Source: Parabacteroides faecis
GTDB lineage: Bacteria; Bacteroidota; Bacteroidia; Bacteroidales; Tannerellaceae
Direction of reading: 5' to 3'
Assembly (NCBI RefSeq): GCF_014647375.1
Contig: NZ_BMPB01000001.1
Location: 310,001-374,000, forward strand
Length of the DNA: 64,000 nt
Position 1 is the stretch's first letter. Each line of letters starts with the position of its first letter. Below, piece by piece: positions 35,472 through 44,775 of this stretch. Position numbers and translations under genes: made by a program. The notes beneath the pieces are model-generated. The model searched no databases, was not told the DNA's origin, and saw nothing but the letters and a program-made list of their open reading frames with translations.

Positions 35472-35648
35472 CTATTACAGGTCTATTTGCCGTCAGTTTT
35501 AACTGACGGTTTACAAGTTTTCTCTCTTTTTTGGCTTCAGCCACATTTCTCTTCAATAGAGAGACTGCTTAAATGGGACTAAAGTCCAAAGAGAGAGAGC
35601 ATTTACTAATCCGTTGGTTAAAACCAACGGCAAATGAACCTGTAACTA
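35472..35648. repeat. Nested inverted repeat of about 177 bp (REP/MITE-like)
   Basis: The outer arms (about 35472-35509 and 35611-35648) are similar inverted copies that each end in a perfect inner palindrome: CCGTCAGTT-TT-AACTGACGG (35490-35509) and CCGTTGGTT-AA-AACCAACGG (35611-35630). Inside are smaller palindromes (GGCTTCAGCC, GGACTAAAGTCC, TCTCT/AGAGA). No transposase is present. A diverged relative lies at 42269-42311. Confidence 0.65.
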
Positions 35649-36437
35649 AGCATGTTTTATGTATGACTGATCGCTTGCTCGGATAGTTCAATTATTTCTA
35701 ATTGTGAAACAGCTTAATACAATAATTTGTTGGAGAAGCCTACTCTAGCTGTCATTTAGAATAACAACAAATGATCAGCAAACAGGATATTCACTTTCTA
35801 TATGATTAGAAAAGATCATATTTGCTAACACATGCAAATCCACACCTATCACTTCCGGAAGAGCCAAATAAACATATATTAACACCAGAGAATACTAAAC
35901 CATCTTGCCCATCTCGTTTTAAACGGATTAAAAATTCGTTTAAAACGAACTGACATTTTATTTAAAACGAAATGAGGCTTCTCTTCAGGTGAATTTTTGT
36001 TAATAAACCATCCGGATAAGCTCCTATAACAGAACAAAAACATGTTATCCGGCATATTCGACATGCCAGAATAGCTAATAACACGACCAGACAAGAAATA
36101 TCAAAAAGAGCACACATCGCAGTCATTTAAAAAGACCACGCCACCAAAAACGACTACATAAAAATCACAATATCGTAATAATTCCTTTTTACATAGCAAA
36201 ACATCAACCATCCATCCCTGCACAAGCCCATAAAATACACAAGTCCCTATACTCTCCTTACAGAAGCTACCCAGACAAAGATAAATTATCATTTTGTCAT
36301 CCAAATAGAAGCACAACATCCTGACATTTCATTTTGAACATGACTTTCTTTTTGACAAATCACCGCAACACCTCCAATAGAATAATACCCCTATCCTTCC
36401 TCTAAAAATTATTTAGTGCCCCTCTAATTCAGGAGAA
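35649..36437. other. Gene-poor AT-rich gap with operator-like repeats
   Basis: I see no credible gene here. TCGTTTTAAACG (35914-35925) and CGTTTAAAACGA (about 35937-35948) form a perfect inverted repeat, and a third TTTAAAACGA follows at about 35961-35970. An 18-base stretch at 35686-35703 (GTTCAATTATTTCTAATT) recurs exactly at 43746-43763. The rest is low-complexity AT-rich DNA. Confidence 0.5.
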
Positions 36438-36482
36438 TTGAACTTTTTTAGCTATGTTTGCAAAAGCATAATTAAAAAAGTA

Positions 36483-36959
36483 ATGAAAACACTGGTACAC
36501 ACAGAGAAAGAACATATCGAGGAGATTATCCGTAGCTGCGACGTCTGCTTTGTCGGGCTGGCAGATACAGATGGCACACCTTACGTCATTCCCATGAACT
36601 TTGGTTATCAGAATGGTGTTATTTATTTACATTCAGCGCAGGAAGGCAGAAGTATCTCTATCCTGGAACGGAACCCGAAGGTGTGTGTCACCTTCAGTAC
36701 CGACCACGACCTGGTATTCCAGCATCCCGAAGTGGCTTGTAGTTACCGCATGCGTTCCAAAAGCGTCATAGGCTGGGGAGAAGTGCGGTTTGAAGAGGAT
36801 TTCGACAAGAAAACAGAGGCGTTGAATATTATTATGAAGCAGTATTCGGACAAAGAATTTCGTTATTCCGATCCGGCAGTAAAGAATGTAAAAATATGGC
36901 TGGTAGACCTCGATGAAGTAACATGCAAAGAGTTCGGGGCTCCACACAAGAAATACTAA
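36483..36959 (+). CDS. Pyridoxamine 5'-phosphate oxidase-fold, Nim-like flavoprotein
   Basis: 158 aa from the ATG at 36483; the upstream extension is AT-rich leader and includes a TATGTTTG box (36453-36460). The split-barrel FMN-binding pattern is visible: FVGLADTDGTPYVIPMNFGYQNGVIYLHSA, then ERNPKVCVTF and SVIGWGEVRF. The C-terminal VWLVDLDEVT-like ending matches the family. Relatives include the NimA-type 5-nitroimidazole reductases, but many are flavin- or heme-binding proteins with no resistance role, so I do not call it nim. The next gene follows after 20 bases. Confidence 0.8.
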   Translation: MKTLVHTEKEHIEEIIRSCDVCFVGLADTDGTPYVIPMNFGYQNGVIYLHSAQEGRSISILERNPKVCVTFSTDHDLVFQHPEVACSYRMRSKSVIGWGEVRFEEDFDKKTEALNIIMKQYSDKEFRYSDPAVKNVKIWLVDLDEVTCKEFGAPHKKY

Positions 36960-36979
36960 ACATTTAAGAGAATGAATTT

Positions 36980-37450
36980 ATGAAGAATTTGTTAGCAATA
37001 TTTTTAATGGTGTTCCTGTTCGCTTCGTGTGAAGGACCGGCAGGCCCTCCGGGACGAGACGGACAAGATGGTGGTATAACTTATTGGGGAGTGGAAAACG
37101 TCGAAATAATGTCGAACGAATGGAAAGTCCAGAAAGACAAAAATGGTGATCCGGCCTATTATTCATACGACTATAAAATCAAAGATACTGATTTCAATAC
37201 CTATCTCGATACCTATGGAGACGGATTAGTAACAGCATATATGTATCTGGATTATAAAACCGACATAGAGGCGCAAACTCCTCTTCCTGCAATTCTACCT
37301 TTGAGAGAAGAAGACAACTATCAATGGAGAGAATATTACAGCTATGAATATACAACCGACGGTTTTGTCATATTCACAGTAAAATATTCTGATTTCATTT
37401 TAGATCAAAGACCTCCTACGTCTCATTTCAGAATTGTTTTAACCTATTAA
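36980..37450 (+). CDS. Small lipoprotein with a collagen-like segment
   Basis: 156 aa. Signal peptide with lipobox FASC (cysteine about 17), then EGPAGPPGRDGQDGG, a short Gly-X-Y run like those found at the N-terminus of many Bacteroidales lipoproteins. The rest is a tyrosine- and aspartate-rich beta-type domain with no family I recognise. It lies 20 bases after the Nim-like gene and may be co-transcribed with it. Function unknown. Confidence 0.75.
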   Translation: MKNLLAIFLMVFLFASCEGPAGPPGRDGQDGGITYWGVENVEIMSNEWKVQKDKNGDPAYYSYDYKIKDTDFNTYLDTYGDGLVTAYMYLDYKTDIEAQTPLPAILPLREEDNYQWREYYSYEYTTDGFVIFTVKYSDFILDQRPPTSHFRIVLTY

Positions 37451-37478
37451 AAAGTACGCATATATCAGATATTTAATG

Positions 37479-37486
37479 TACTTTTG
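37479..37486 (+). promoter_or_regulatory. -7 element for the serine acetyltransferase gene
   Basis: TACTTTTG fits TAnnTTTG and lies 23 bases upstream of the ATG at 37510; no TTG -33 box is present at 19-21 bases. Confidence 0.4.
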
Positions 37487-37509
37487 CCCAAAATAAGACG
37501 TTCAAAATA

Positions 37510-38409
37510 ATGGGATTGCAAAAGCATAGCAAGGTACTGAATGAAACAGTAGAGAAGCTTTCGGACGAGAGCTCATACAAACAACTGTTTCATGCATACC
37601 GTGACGAAGAGGCATTACCTTCGGGAGAAGTACTGAAGGACATCATAGACCTGTGCCGCGCAATCCTGTTTCCGGGTTACTACGGGAATGCACGGATCAG
37701 CAAGCAAACCCTCCGTTTCCATACCGGAGTGAACGTAGAAACCCTGCACACCCTACTCTGCCAGCAGATCTACGCAGGACTTTGCCTGGCCGACACAAGT
37801 TGTACATCCTGTCCGGAAGAGAAAATACAAGCCCATGCGGAGGAACTTACCGAAGCATTTATCTCTACCCTGCCGGAAATGCGAAGCCTGCTCGCGACCG
37901 ATGCCGAAGCCGCCTACAACGGCGACCCTGCAGCACAGAACATCAGCGAAGTCATATTCTGCTATCCCGGATTCCGGGCAATCTGTAACTACCGCATCGC
38001 ACACCAGCTCTATAAGCTACGTGTCCCTTTCATCCCCCGTATGATCACCGAAATGGCTCATTCCGAGACAGGTATCGACATCCATCCGGGAGCTGAGATC
38101 GGACACTATTTCTCTATCGACCACGGAACAGGAACCGTGATAGGCGAAACCAGTATCATCGGGAACCGCGTACGTATCTTCCAGGGCGTCAGCCTTGCCG
38201 GAGAGAAACTGCCCCCCGACGAAAACGGGAATGCTATCCGCGGCGTAGCCCGTCATCCGATTCTGGAAGACGACGTAACCGTCTATTCCAATGCCACTTT
38301 GCTGGGTAGGATACGGATCGGCAAGGGAGCTACGGTCTGTGGTAACGTATGGATCACCGGCGATATTCCTCCCGGCGATGTTATAACACAAAATAAAGTA
38401 ACTAAATAA
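37510..38409 (+). CDS. cysE: Serine O-acetyltransferase
   Basis: 299 aa. It transfers acetyl from acetyl-CoA to serine, the first step of cysteine synthesis. The N-terminal helical part (1-170) is followed by the left-handed beta-helix with hexapeptide repeats (HPGAEIGHYFSIDHGTGTVI, NRVRIFQGVSLAG, DVTVYSNATLLGRIRIGKGA). The HYFSIDHG and ARHPILEDDV segments are typical of SATs and hold the catalytic His/Asp. It is the longer Bacteroidetes form. The rRNA methyltransferase gene follows after 24 bases. Confidence 0.92.
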   Translation: MGLQKHSKVLNETVEKLSDESSYKQLFHAYRDEEALPSGEVLKDIIDLCRAILFPGYYGNARISKQTLRFHTGVNVETLHTLLCQQIYAGLCLADTSCTSCPEEKIQAHAEELTEAFISTLPEMRSLLATDAEAAYNGDPAAQNISEVIFCYPGFRAICNYRIAHQLYKLRVPFIPRMITEMAHSETGIDIHPGAEIGHYFSIDHGTGTVIGETSIIGNRVRIFQGVSLAGEKLPPDENGNAIRGVARHPILEDDVTVYSNATLLGRIRIGKGATVCGNVWITGDIPPGDVITQNKVTK

Positions 38410-38433
38410 TATCTTTTCTTACAACGCACACAA

Positions 38434-40044
38434 ATGAATAACGAGACATTTGAAATGGTGGCCAAAACCCTGTACGGGTTAGAAGAAATACTGGCCGGTG
38501 AGTTATTAGCTATAGGTGCCAACGACATAGAGATTGGCCGTCGTATGGTATCCTTCACAGGAGATAAAGAAGTCCTTTACAGGGCGAACTTCTGTTGCCG
38601 CACCGCCTTACGCATCCTGAAACCTATCTATCACTTTAAAGCAAAAGATGCCGATACGGTTTATAAGGAAGTAAAAAAGGTCGCATGGGAAAACTACATG
38701 TCACTGGATAAGACCTTCGCGATCGACTCCGTGATCTACTCGGAAGATTTCAATCACTCCAAATTCGTGGCTTACCGTACCAAAGATGCAATTGTCGACT
38801 ACTTCATGGAGAAGCACAACAAGCGCCCGTCCGTACGTGTGAACAATCCCGATTTATATATCAACATACATATCTCCCACAACGATTGTACCTTGTCTAT
38901 CGACAGTTCCGGCGAGAGCCTCCACAAACGCGGCTATCGTGTGGAACAGACGGAAGCACCGCTGAACGAAGTGCTGGCTGCCGGTATGATCCTGAAAACA
39001 GGCTGGAAAGGCGAATCGAACTTCGTCGATCCGATGTGTGGTTCCGGTACCTTGCTGATCGAAGCAGCCATGATCGCCCTGAACATCGCTCCAGGTATCC
39101 ACCGCAAAGAGTTTGCTTTCGAAAAATGGATCGACTTCGACCAGGAACTGTTCGACCGTATCTATAACGACGAGAGCAAGGAACGCGAGTTCACCTTCAA
39201 ATGCTACGGCTCGGATATCAACCCGGCGGCCATCGAGATCGCCCAGAAGAATATCCGCAGCGCCGGACTGGCTAAATATATCGACCTGAAAGTGTTGCCT
39301 TTCCAACAATTTACGGAAGCACCGCAGCCGGGTATCATGGTTACCAATCCGCCTTATGGCGAACGTATCTCCACCCGCGACTTACTAGGTCTCTATACGA
39401 TGATCGGCGAACGCATCAAACATGTATTCACCGGTTATAAAGTATGGATACTAAGTTACAAAGACGAATGCTTCGACAAGATTGGCCTGCGCCCTAATGA
39501 GAAAATGAAACTGATCAACGGTTCGCTCGATTGTGAATACCGTTGCTACGATATCTTTGAAGGAAAGAACAAAGACTATAAGAAAGCACTGAGCGAAGAA
39601 GGAGAAACACCATCCGACTCACGTCCCAAGACTGAGTTCCCAAGAAAAGAGTACGGAAGCCGGAATAACGACCGCCCATTCTCTTCAACACGCCCCAACA
39701 TGAAGTACGACCGCATGGATAGTCCTGCCCGCCGCTTTGCCGCCGCTCATAGCGAAGATGAAGAAGAACGCGCAGCAGCAACACCCGGAAAACGTTATTT
39801 TGGAGAAGAGCGCAATGACGGGCGTCCGATGCGTAAGCAGTTTGGAGGCGAGCGCCCGGATCGCAAGCCTTTTGGCGAAAGACCGGCAAAGATGCGCTAT
39901 AAGACGGAAGACGGAAAAAACGGCGACCGGAAGAGGTTCGACTCCAACCGGAAGCGCTTCGATGACCGTCCGGACAAACGGAATTTCGGCGACAGTTCCT
40001 TCAAGAAAACATTCAAAAAGAGAGAGGATGATTCAGAAGATTAA
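38434..40044 (+). CDS. RlmL-like 23S rRNA (guanine-N2) methyltransferase with basic tail
   Basis: 536 aa. THUMP-type RNA-binding N-terminus (about 1-160), then a Rossmann methyltransferase with the SAM motif DPMCGSGT (199-206) and catalytic motif NPPYGER (305-311). This is the arrangement of RlmL/YpsC family enzymes that methylate guanine in 23S rRNA. After residue 390 comes a long low-complexity Arg/Lys/Asp/Gly-rich tail with repeats such as RPDRKPFGERP and KRFDDRPDKRNFG, probably disordered and RNA-binding. The DPP IV-like gene overlaps the last 17 bases. Confidence 0.85.
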   Translation: MNNETFEMVAKTLYGLEEILAGELLAIGANDIEIGRRMVSFTGDKEVLYRANFCCRTALRILKPIYHFKAKDADTVYKEVKKVAWENYMSLDKTFAIDSVIYSEDFNHSKFVAYRTKDAIVDYFMEKHNKRPSVRVNNPDLYINIHISHNDCTLSIDSSGESLHKRGYRVEQTEAPLNEVLAAGMILKTGWKGESNFVDPMCGSGTLLIEAAMIALNIAPGIHRKEFAFEKWIDFDQELFDRIYNDESKEREFTFKCYGSDINPAAIEIAQKNIRSAGLAKYIDLKVLPFQQFTEAPQPGIMVTNPPYGERISTRDLLGLYTMIGERIKHVFTGYKVWILSYKDECFDKIGLRPNEKMKLINGSLDCEYRCYDIFEGKNKDYKKALSEEGETPSDSRPKTEFPRKEYGSRNNDRPFSSTRPNMKYDRMDSPARRFAAAHSEDEEERAAATPGKRYFGEERNDGRPMRKQFGGERPDRKPFGERPAKMRYKTEDGKNGDRKRFDSNRKRFDDRPDKRNFGDSSFKKTFKKREDDSED

Positions 40045-42229
40045 ATCATCACTGCTACTTTGTGCATTTGTTTTATCTACACCTATAACATTGATGGCAC
40101 AGGACAAACAGTTCACCTTACACGACCTGATCCCCGGGGGGAAAACGCACAGCCGTTTTGTTCCTGAGAATCGGCCGGGGTTACAATGGGCCGGCGACAT
40201 GTATATATATGTAGAGAAGAACAGTGTAATAGGAGCCAAGCCAAAGCACTATCCCGAAATACGCGTCAGCCGCTCCGGACTGAACCAGGCGTTGCAGGCT
40301 GCCGGCCTCGATTCCGTGGCCCGTATGCCGTCGTTCTCGGTTCCTTATAAAGGGAAACAGATATTGGCCTTTACCCAGAAACAGCATCGTATCCATTACG
40401 ATATGCAGGAAGGGAAAGTCGTTGCCGATTATCGACTGGATAAAGCAGGAAGCAATTACGAGTTCTGCCCGGCAAACAGTTACCTGGCATTCACGGACGG
40501 GAATAATATCAAAATCCTTTCACCGGACAATCAGACCAGCATTGTTACACGTGAAACAAAAGACGGTATTGTCTGCGGACAGACCGTTCACCAGCGGGAG
40601 TTCGGTATTAACAAAGGGCTGTTCTGGTCGCCGAAAGGCTCTGCCCTAGCCTTTTACCGGATGGATGAAAGTATGGTAACCGATTATCCCATCGTGAATA
40701 TCGATGCCCGTTGTGCCAAAGCGGAACCGCGGAAGTATCCGATGGCAGGCATGAAGAGCCATGAAGTAACCGTCGGCATCTATAACCTGTCGAACGGGGA
40801 GACTGTCTGGCTGCAAACCGGAACACCGAAAGAGAAGTATCTGACAAATATAGCCTGGAGTCCGGACGAGAAAAGTATCTATATCGCCGAGCTGAACCGC
40901 GACCAGAATGAAATGCAACTGGTCCGTTATTCCGCCCTGACCGGCGAGAAAGAGGCCGATCTGTTCACTGAAAAGAACGACCGGTATGTAGAGCCGCAAC
41001 ACCCGGTGCTCTTCCTCCCCAACGACCCGGATAAATTTATCTGGCAGAGCCAGCGCGACGGCTACAACCATCTGTATCTCTATGATACCAGTGGTAAGCT
41101 GCTCAAACAACTGACCAAAGGAGACTGGATCGTAATGAATGTTTTGGGCTTCGACCCGAAAGGTGAAAACCTGTTCATCACGTCCACACAACCACATCCG
41201 CTGAGTTCGTTTAGTTACGGGACACCGCTAAACATCAACGGCTGGCGATTGGAGATGAAGAAAGGAGAGACTCATCTGATATCCGGAGGCACAGGCTTAC
41301 GGGGGGTACACAACCTCTCGATCAGCCCGGACGGGAAATATGCCATCGACAATTATTCCACTCCCGATGTTCCCCGAAAGATAGAGATCGTACAGACGAA
41401 AAACAGAAAGACGATAGAAACCCTACTGACAGCTGAAAATCCGTACGAAGGTTATGCCCTACCCGAGATCGAAGTCGGTACTATCAAAGCTGCCGACGGT
41501 GTAACGAATCTCAACTACCGCCTGGTCAAACCGGTCGGACTGGATGAAAACAAAAAATATCCCGCCATTATCTATGTGTACGGCGGCCCGCATGCCCAAC
41601 TGATTACCGGCGACTTTATGAACGGCGTACGGGGATGGGATATCTATATGGCCCAACGCGGATACGTCATGCTGACGGTAGACAGCAGGGGATCGGCCAA
41701 CCGCGGATTTGAATTTGAAAGTGTTATCCACCGCAACCTCGGTGTCAACGAGATGGCGGACCAGATCAAAGGGGTAGACTTCCTCAAATCGCTCCCGTAT
41801 GTGGATGCCGACCGTATCGGTGTGCATGGCTGGAGCTACGGCGGTTTCATGACTACCAACCTGATGCTTTCATACCCGGAAATATTCAAGGTAGGCGTTG
41901 CAGGCGGTCCGGTGATCGACTGGAGTAACTACGAGATCATGTACGGCGAACGGTATATGGACCGTCCGCAGGATAATCCCGAAGGATATAAGAATGCCAA
42001 CATGAAGCTGAAGGCAGGCAACCTGAAAGGACACCTCCTGATGATCCACGGCGACATCGACCCTGTGGTTGTATGGCAACACAGCCTGGGCTTCCTGAAA
42101 GCCTGCGTGGATGCCGATACGTATCCGGACTATTTCGTCTACCCGCGCCATCCGCACAACGTGACCGGCAAAGACCGCCCGCATCTGTATGAGAAGATTA
42201 CGCGATACTTTGACGACTACCTTAAATAG
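40028..42229 (+). CDS. S9 family dipeptidyl peptidase IV-like protein
   Basis: 733 aa from ATG at 40028, where the signal peptide MIQKIKSSLLLCAFVLSTP begins; the longer open frame upstream runs inside the methyltransferase gene and is not used. Beta-propeller domain (about 90-480), then an alpha/beta hydrolase with the catalytic serine in GWSYGGFM (Ser603), Asp in GDIDPVVVW and His in HPHNVTGKDR. It should release dipeptides from periplasmic peptides. It overlaps the preceding gene by 17 bases, suggesting translational coupling. Confidence 0.9.
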   Translation: MIQKIKSSLLLCAFVLSTPITLMAQDKQFTLHDLIPGGKTHSRFVPENRPGLQWAGDMYIYVEKNSVIGAKPKHYPEIRVSRSGLNQALQAAGLDSVARMPSFSVPYKGKQILAFTQKQHRIHYDMQEGKVVADYRLDKAGSNYEFCPANSYLAFTDGNNIKILSPDNQTSIVTRETKDGIVCGQTVHQREFGINKGLFWSPKGSALAFYRMDESMVTDYPIVNIDARCAKAEPRKYPMAGMKSHEVTVGIYNLSNGETVWLQTGTPKEKYLTNIAWSPDEKSIYIAELNRDQNEMQLVRYSALTGEKEADLFTEKNDRYVEPQHPVLFLPNDPDKFIWQSQRDGYNHLYLYDTSGKLLKQLTKGDWIVMNVLGFDPKGENLFITSTQPHPLSSFSYGTPLNINGWRLEMKKGETHLISGGTGLRGVHNLSISPDGKYAIDNYSTPDVPRKIEIVQTKNRKTIETLLTAENPYEGYALPEIEVGTIKAADGVTNLNYRLVKPVGLDENKKYPAIIYVYGGPHAQLITGDFMNGVRGWDIYMAQRGYVMLTVDSRGSANRGFEFESVIHRNLGVNEMADQIKGVDFLKSLPYVDADRIGVHGWSYGGFMTTNLMLSYPEIFKVGVAGGPVIDWSNYEIMYGERYMDRPQDNPEGYKNANMKLKAGNLKGHLLMIHGDIDPVVVWQHSLGFLKACVDADTYPDYFVYPRHPHNVTGKDRPHLYEKITRYFDDYLK

Positions 42230-42268
42230 TTGACAAGTGACAGTTGACAGTTAAGTTACAAGGATGGC

Positions 42269-42311
42269 TTTAAGCTCAGTTCAATTGCCGTCTGCTTTAA
42301 CTGAGGCTAAA
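42269..42311. repeat. Inverted repeat after the peptidase gene, related to the 35.5-kb repeat
   Basis: TTTAAGCTCAGTT (42269-42281) pairs with AACTGAGGCTAAA (42299-42311). The region around CCGTCTGCTTTAACTGAGG is a diverged form of the palindrome at 35490-35509. Confidence 0.5.
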
Positions 42312-42354
42312 CATTCGATATTGCAATATAACAATAATAATAAATTACAACGAT

Positions 42355-43623
42355 ATGAACATTCTGTTATTAGGCTCCGGCGGCCGCGAACATGCAATAG
42401 CCTGGAAAATTGCTCAAAGTCCGAAAACGGACAAGTTATTCATTGCTCCCGGCAACGCAGGTACGGCTCAGGTGGGAACCAATGTGGCTATCAAGGCAGA
42501 CGATTTCCAGGCCATCAAAGACTTCGTATTGGCCAACAATGTGAATATGGTAGTTGTAGGTCCGGAAGACCCATTGGTAAAAGGTGTTTACGACTTCTTC
42601 AAAAACGACGCTTCACTGGCAGATATCCCTGTGATCGGCCCGTCGAAGGAAGGCGCACAGCTGGAAGGCAGCAAGGACTTCGCCAAAGCATTCATGATGC
42701 GCCACAACATTCCGACTGCCCGCTATAAGAGTATTTCAGCCGAAAACCTGGAAGAAGGATATGCATTCCTTGAATCGCTGGAAGCTCCTTATGTGCTGAA
42801 AGCTGACGGACTGGCAGCCGGAAAAGGAGTGCTGATCCTCGACACACTGGAAGAAGCGAAAAAGGAACTGGCCAACATGCTGGACGGTATGTTCGGCGAT
42901 GCCAGCAAGACAGTCCTTATCGAAGAGTTCATGACAGGTATCGAATGCTCCGTATTCGTCATGACCGACGGCACAAACTACAAAGTGCTCCCGGTAGCCA
43001 AAGATTATAAACGTATCGGCGAAGGCAACACCGGCCTCAACACCGGCGGTATGGGGGCTGTTTCGCCCGTTCCTTTCGCCGACGAAGCATATATGGCAAA
43101 GGTAGACGAACAAATCATCCGCCCGACCATCGAAGGACTGAAGGCGGAAGGTATCGACTATAAAGGTTTCATCTTCCTCGGCCTGATCAACGAAAACGAT
43201 CCGAAGGTGATCGAATACAATTGCCGCATGGGCGACCCGGAGACGGAAGTAGTCATGCTCCGTATCCAGAGCGACCTGGTAGACCTGCTGGAAGGGATAG
43301 CCGAAGGTAACCTCGACAGCCGCACCCTGGTTCACGACCCGCGTGCAGCCGTTACAGTCATGCTGGTAAGCGGCGGTTACCCTGAAGCGTATGAAAAAGG
43401 CAAAATAATCTATGGACTGGATGACGTGCCATCCGACAATATCCTCTTTCATGCCGGCACCATCGCCGCCAGCGGACGTATCCTGACCAACGGTGGACGC
43501 GTCATCGCCGTCAGCTCATACGGAGCCAACAAGGAAGAGGCCCTTGCCCGCTCATTTGCCGGAGCAAAGACCATCCTATTCGACCGGAAGTATTTCCGTA
43601 AAGACATCGGGTTCGATCTGTAA
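42355..43623 (+). CDS. purD: Phosphoribosylamine-glycine ligase
   Basis: 422 aa ATP-grasp enzyme of purine synthesis that joins phosphoribosylamine and glycine. It begins [19 protein letters not shown], the typical PurD start. [38 protein letters not shown] (ATP-grasp lid), [13 protein letters not shown] and [15 protein letters not shown] follow, all diagnostic. Full-length and alone; it is preceded by a hairpin repeat and followed by a REP-like element. Confidence 0.97.
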   Translation: MNILLLGSGGREHAIAWKIAQSPKTDKLFIAPGNAGTAQVGTNVAIKADDFQAIKDFVLANNVNMVVVGPEDPLVKGVYDFFKNDASLADIPVIGPSKEGAQLEGSKDFAKAFMMRHNIPTARYKSISAENLEEGYAFLESLEAPYVLKADGLAAGKGVLILDTLEEAKKELANMLDGMFGDASKTVLIEEFMTGIECSVFVMTDGTNYKVLPVAKDYKRIGEGNTGLNTGGMGAVSPVPFADEAYMAKVDEQIIRPTIEGLKAEGIDYKGFIFLGLINENDPKVIEYNCRMGDPETEVVMLRIQSDLVDLLEGIAEGNLDSRTLVHDPRAAVTVMLVSGGYPEAYEKGKIIYGLDDVPSDNILFHAGTIAASGRILTNGGRVIAVSSYGANKEEALARSFAGAKTILFDRKYFRKDIGFDL

Positions 43624-43651
43624 GTAAGTTTAAATATTATCAGATGTGAAT

Positions 43652-43729
43652 GTAGGGGCGGGGTCTGCCCGCCCATCTTCACCGGTTGTTATATTATTGT
43701 CGCAAAAGGCGGGCAAACCCCGCCCCTAC
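43652..43729. repeat. REP-like GC-rich inverted repeat
   Basis: A 22-base GC-rich arm at 43652-43673 is repeated in inverted, slightly altered form at 43708-43729 (arms built on GTAGGGGCGGGG and CCCCGCCCCTAC). The base composition stands out from the AT-rich surroundings. It is likely a dispersed palindromic element and could also act as a 3' stabiliser of the purD mRNA. Confidence 0.7.
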
Positions 43730-43767
43730 AGAACCTGTTATTTGGGTTCAATTATTTCTAATTCAGA

Positions 43768-44775
43768 ATGAACAATACATACCATTACTCCCGCAGGCAC
43801 AGTATATCAGGCACAGGCACTTTTGTGGTTGTGCTGGTGGCCTGTATTGCCTGCTGGATCGTAAGCTATTTCAACTCGGTCGGCTATCCGGTATACGGAG
43901 AGGTGACAGCCCCTCCCCTGTGGAATGCTATCTGCCAGGTATTGCCCGGCAAAGCTTTCACGTATACCATCGGTATGCTGTTGATGTTCGGGGGAGCCTT
44001 CCTGCTCCACCGTGCCAACTATATCCTGGTGCTGATCCGCGAAAAGACGCTGCTGCCTTTCCTGTTCTACGTACTGTTCATCAGCACCAATCCGGACTTC
44101 CTGCCGTTGAAGTCCACCTCGCTCGGTGTATTCTGCCTGATACTCGCCATCTACCAGCTATTCACCTCCTACCACGACCCCCATGCCAAAAGCAACGCCT
44201 ACAATACCGCCTTGCTGATCGGGATCGGGAGTTTGTTGTGGGTGCATATTCTTTGGTTCATTCCCATCTTCTGGATAGGGATGTATAATTTCAGGACGCT
44301 GAATATCCGGACATTCCTTGCCTCCCTGCTGGGAGTAGGTACCGTTTACTGGTTCCTGTTCGCCTGGTGCGTCTGGTTCCGTGACTTTACGCCGTTCACC
44401 ATCCCGTTTGCGGGCTTGTTTAAGATACGTTTCCTGATGGCTACGGGGATCGGGTTGCTCGACTGGATAGGTATTGCGGCCGTAGCTCTTTTAACAGCGG
44501 TTTCCGCCATCAATATCATTACGCACGAATATGAGGATGTTTTACGTACACGCCAATTCTTATCCTTCCTTATCGTTCTGTCGATATGGGCATTCGGGCT
44601 CTATTTCCTTTACGAACAAGCATCGGAAGAGTTTCTGGAAACAGCCTGTGTCCCGGCTTCGATACTGATCGCCCACTTCTTCACCGTGATGCGGGGCAGG
44701 ATCGTCTTCTGGACATTCTATGCAACAATCGTGCTTTATTTTATCCTCTTATTTTTACGTATATGGAATTTCTGA
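43768..44775 (+). CDS. Polytopic membrane protein of unknown function
   Basis: 335 aa with about nine hydrophobic segments starting near residue 20 (GTFVVVLVACIACWIVSYF) and ending in ATIVLYFILLFLRIWNF. It resembles uncharacterised Bacteroidetes membrane proteins of the DUF6427 kind; I am not certain of that assignment. The following VTT-domain gene starts 13 bases before its stop codon, so they are translationally coupled and may act together in the envelope. Confidence 0.7.
   Translation: MNNTYHYSRRHSISGTGTFVVVLVACIACWIVSYFNSVGYPVYGEVTAPPLWNAICQVLPGKAFTYTIGMLLMFGGAFLLHRANYILVLIREKTLLPFLFYVLFISTNPDFLPLKSTSLGVFCLILAIYQLFTSYHDPHAKSNAYNTALLIGIGSLLWVHILWFIPIFWIGMYNFRTLNIRTFLASLLGVGTVYWFLFAWCVWFRDFTPFTIPFAGLFKIRFLMATGIGLLDWIGIAAVALLTAVSAINIITHEYEDVLRTRQFLSFLIVLSIWAFGLYFLYEQASEEFLETACVPASILIAHFFTVMRGRIVFWTFYATIVLYFILLFLRIWNF

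Noticed and set aside
35879-36319. Two open frames of 71 and 72 codons on the minus strand
   Set aside because: Low-complexity, AT-rich, no family features and no promoter or ribosome-binding context; one runs through the operator-like repeats.
36483-36959. Nitroimidazole resistance gene nim
   Set aside because: The fold matches, but the family is broad and nothing in the sequence or context shows reductase activity on nitroimidazoles; no insertion sequence promoter precedes it.
39737-40027. N-terminal extension of the DPP IV-like protein
   Set aside because: It is out-of-frame reading of the methyltransferase tail; a proper signal peptide starts at 40028.
44586-44762. N-terminal extension of the VTT protein
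   Set aside because: It lies within the preceding membrane protein gene in another frame; the family start is at 44763.
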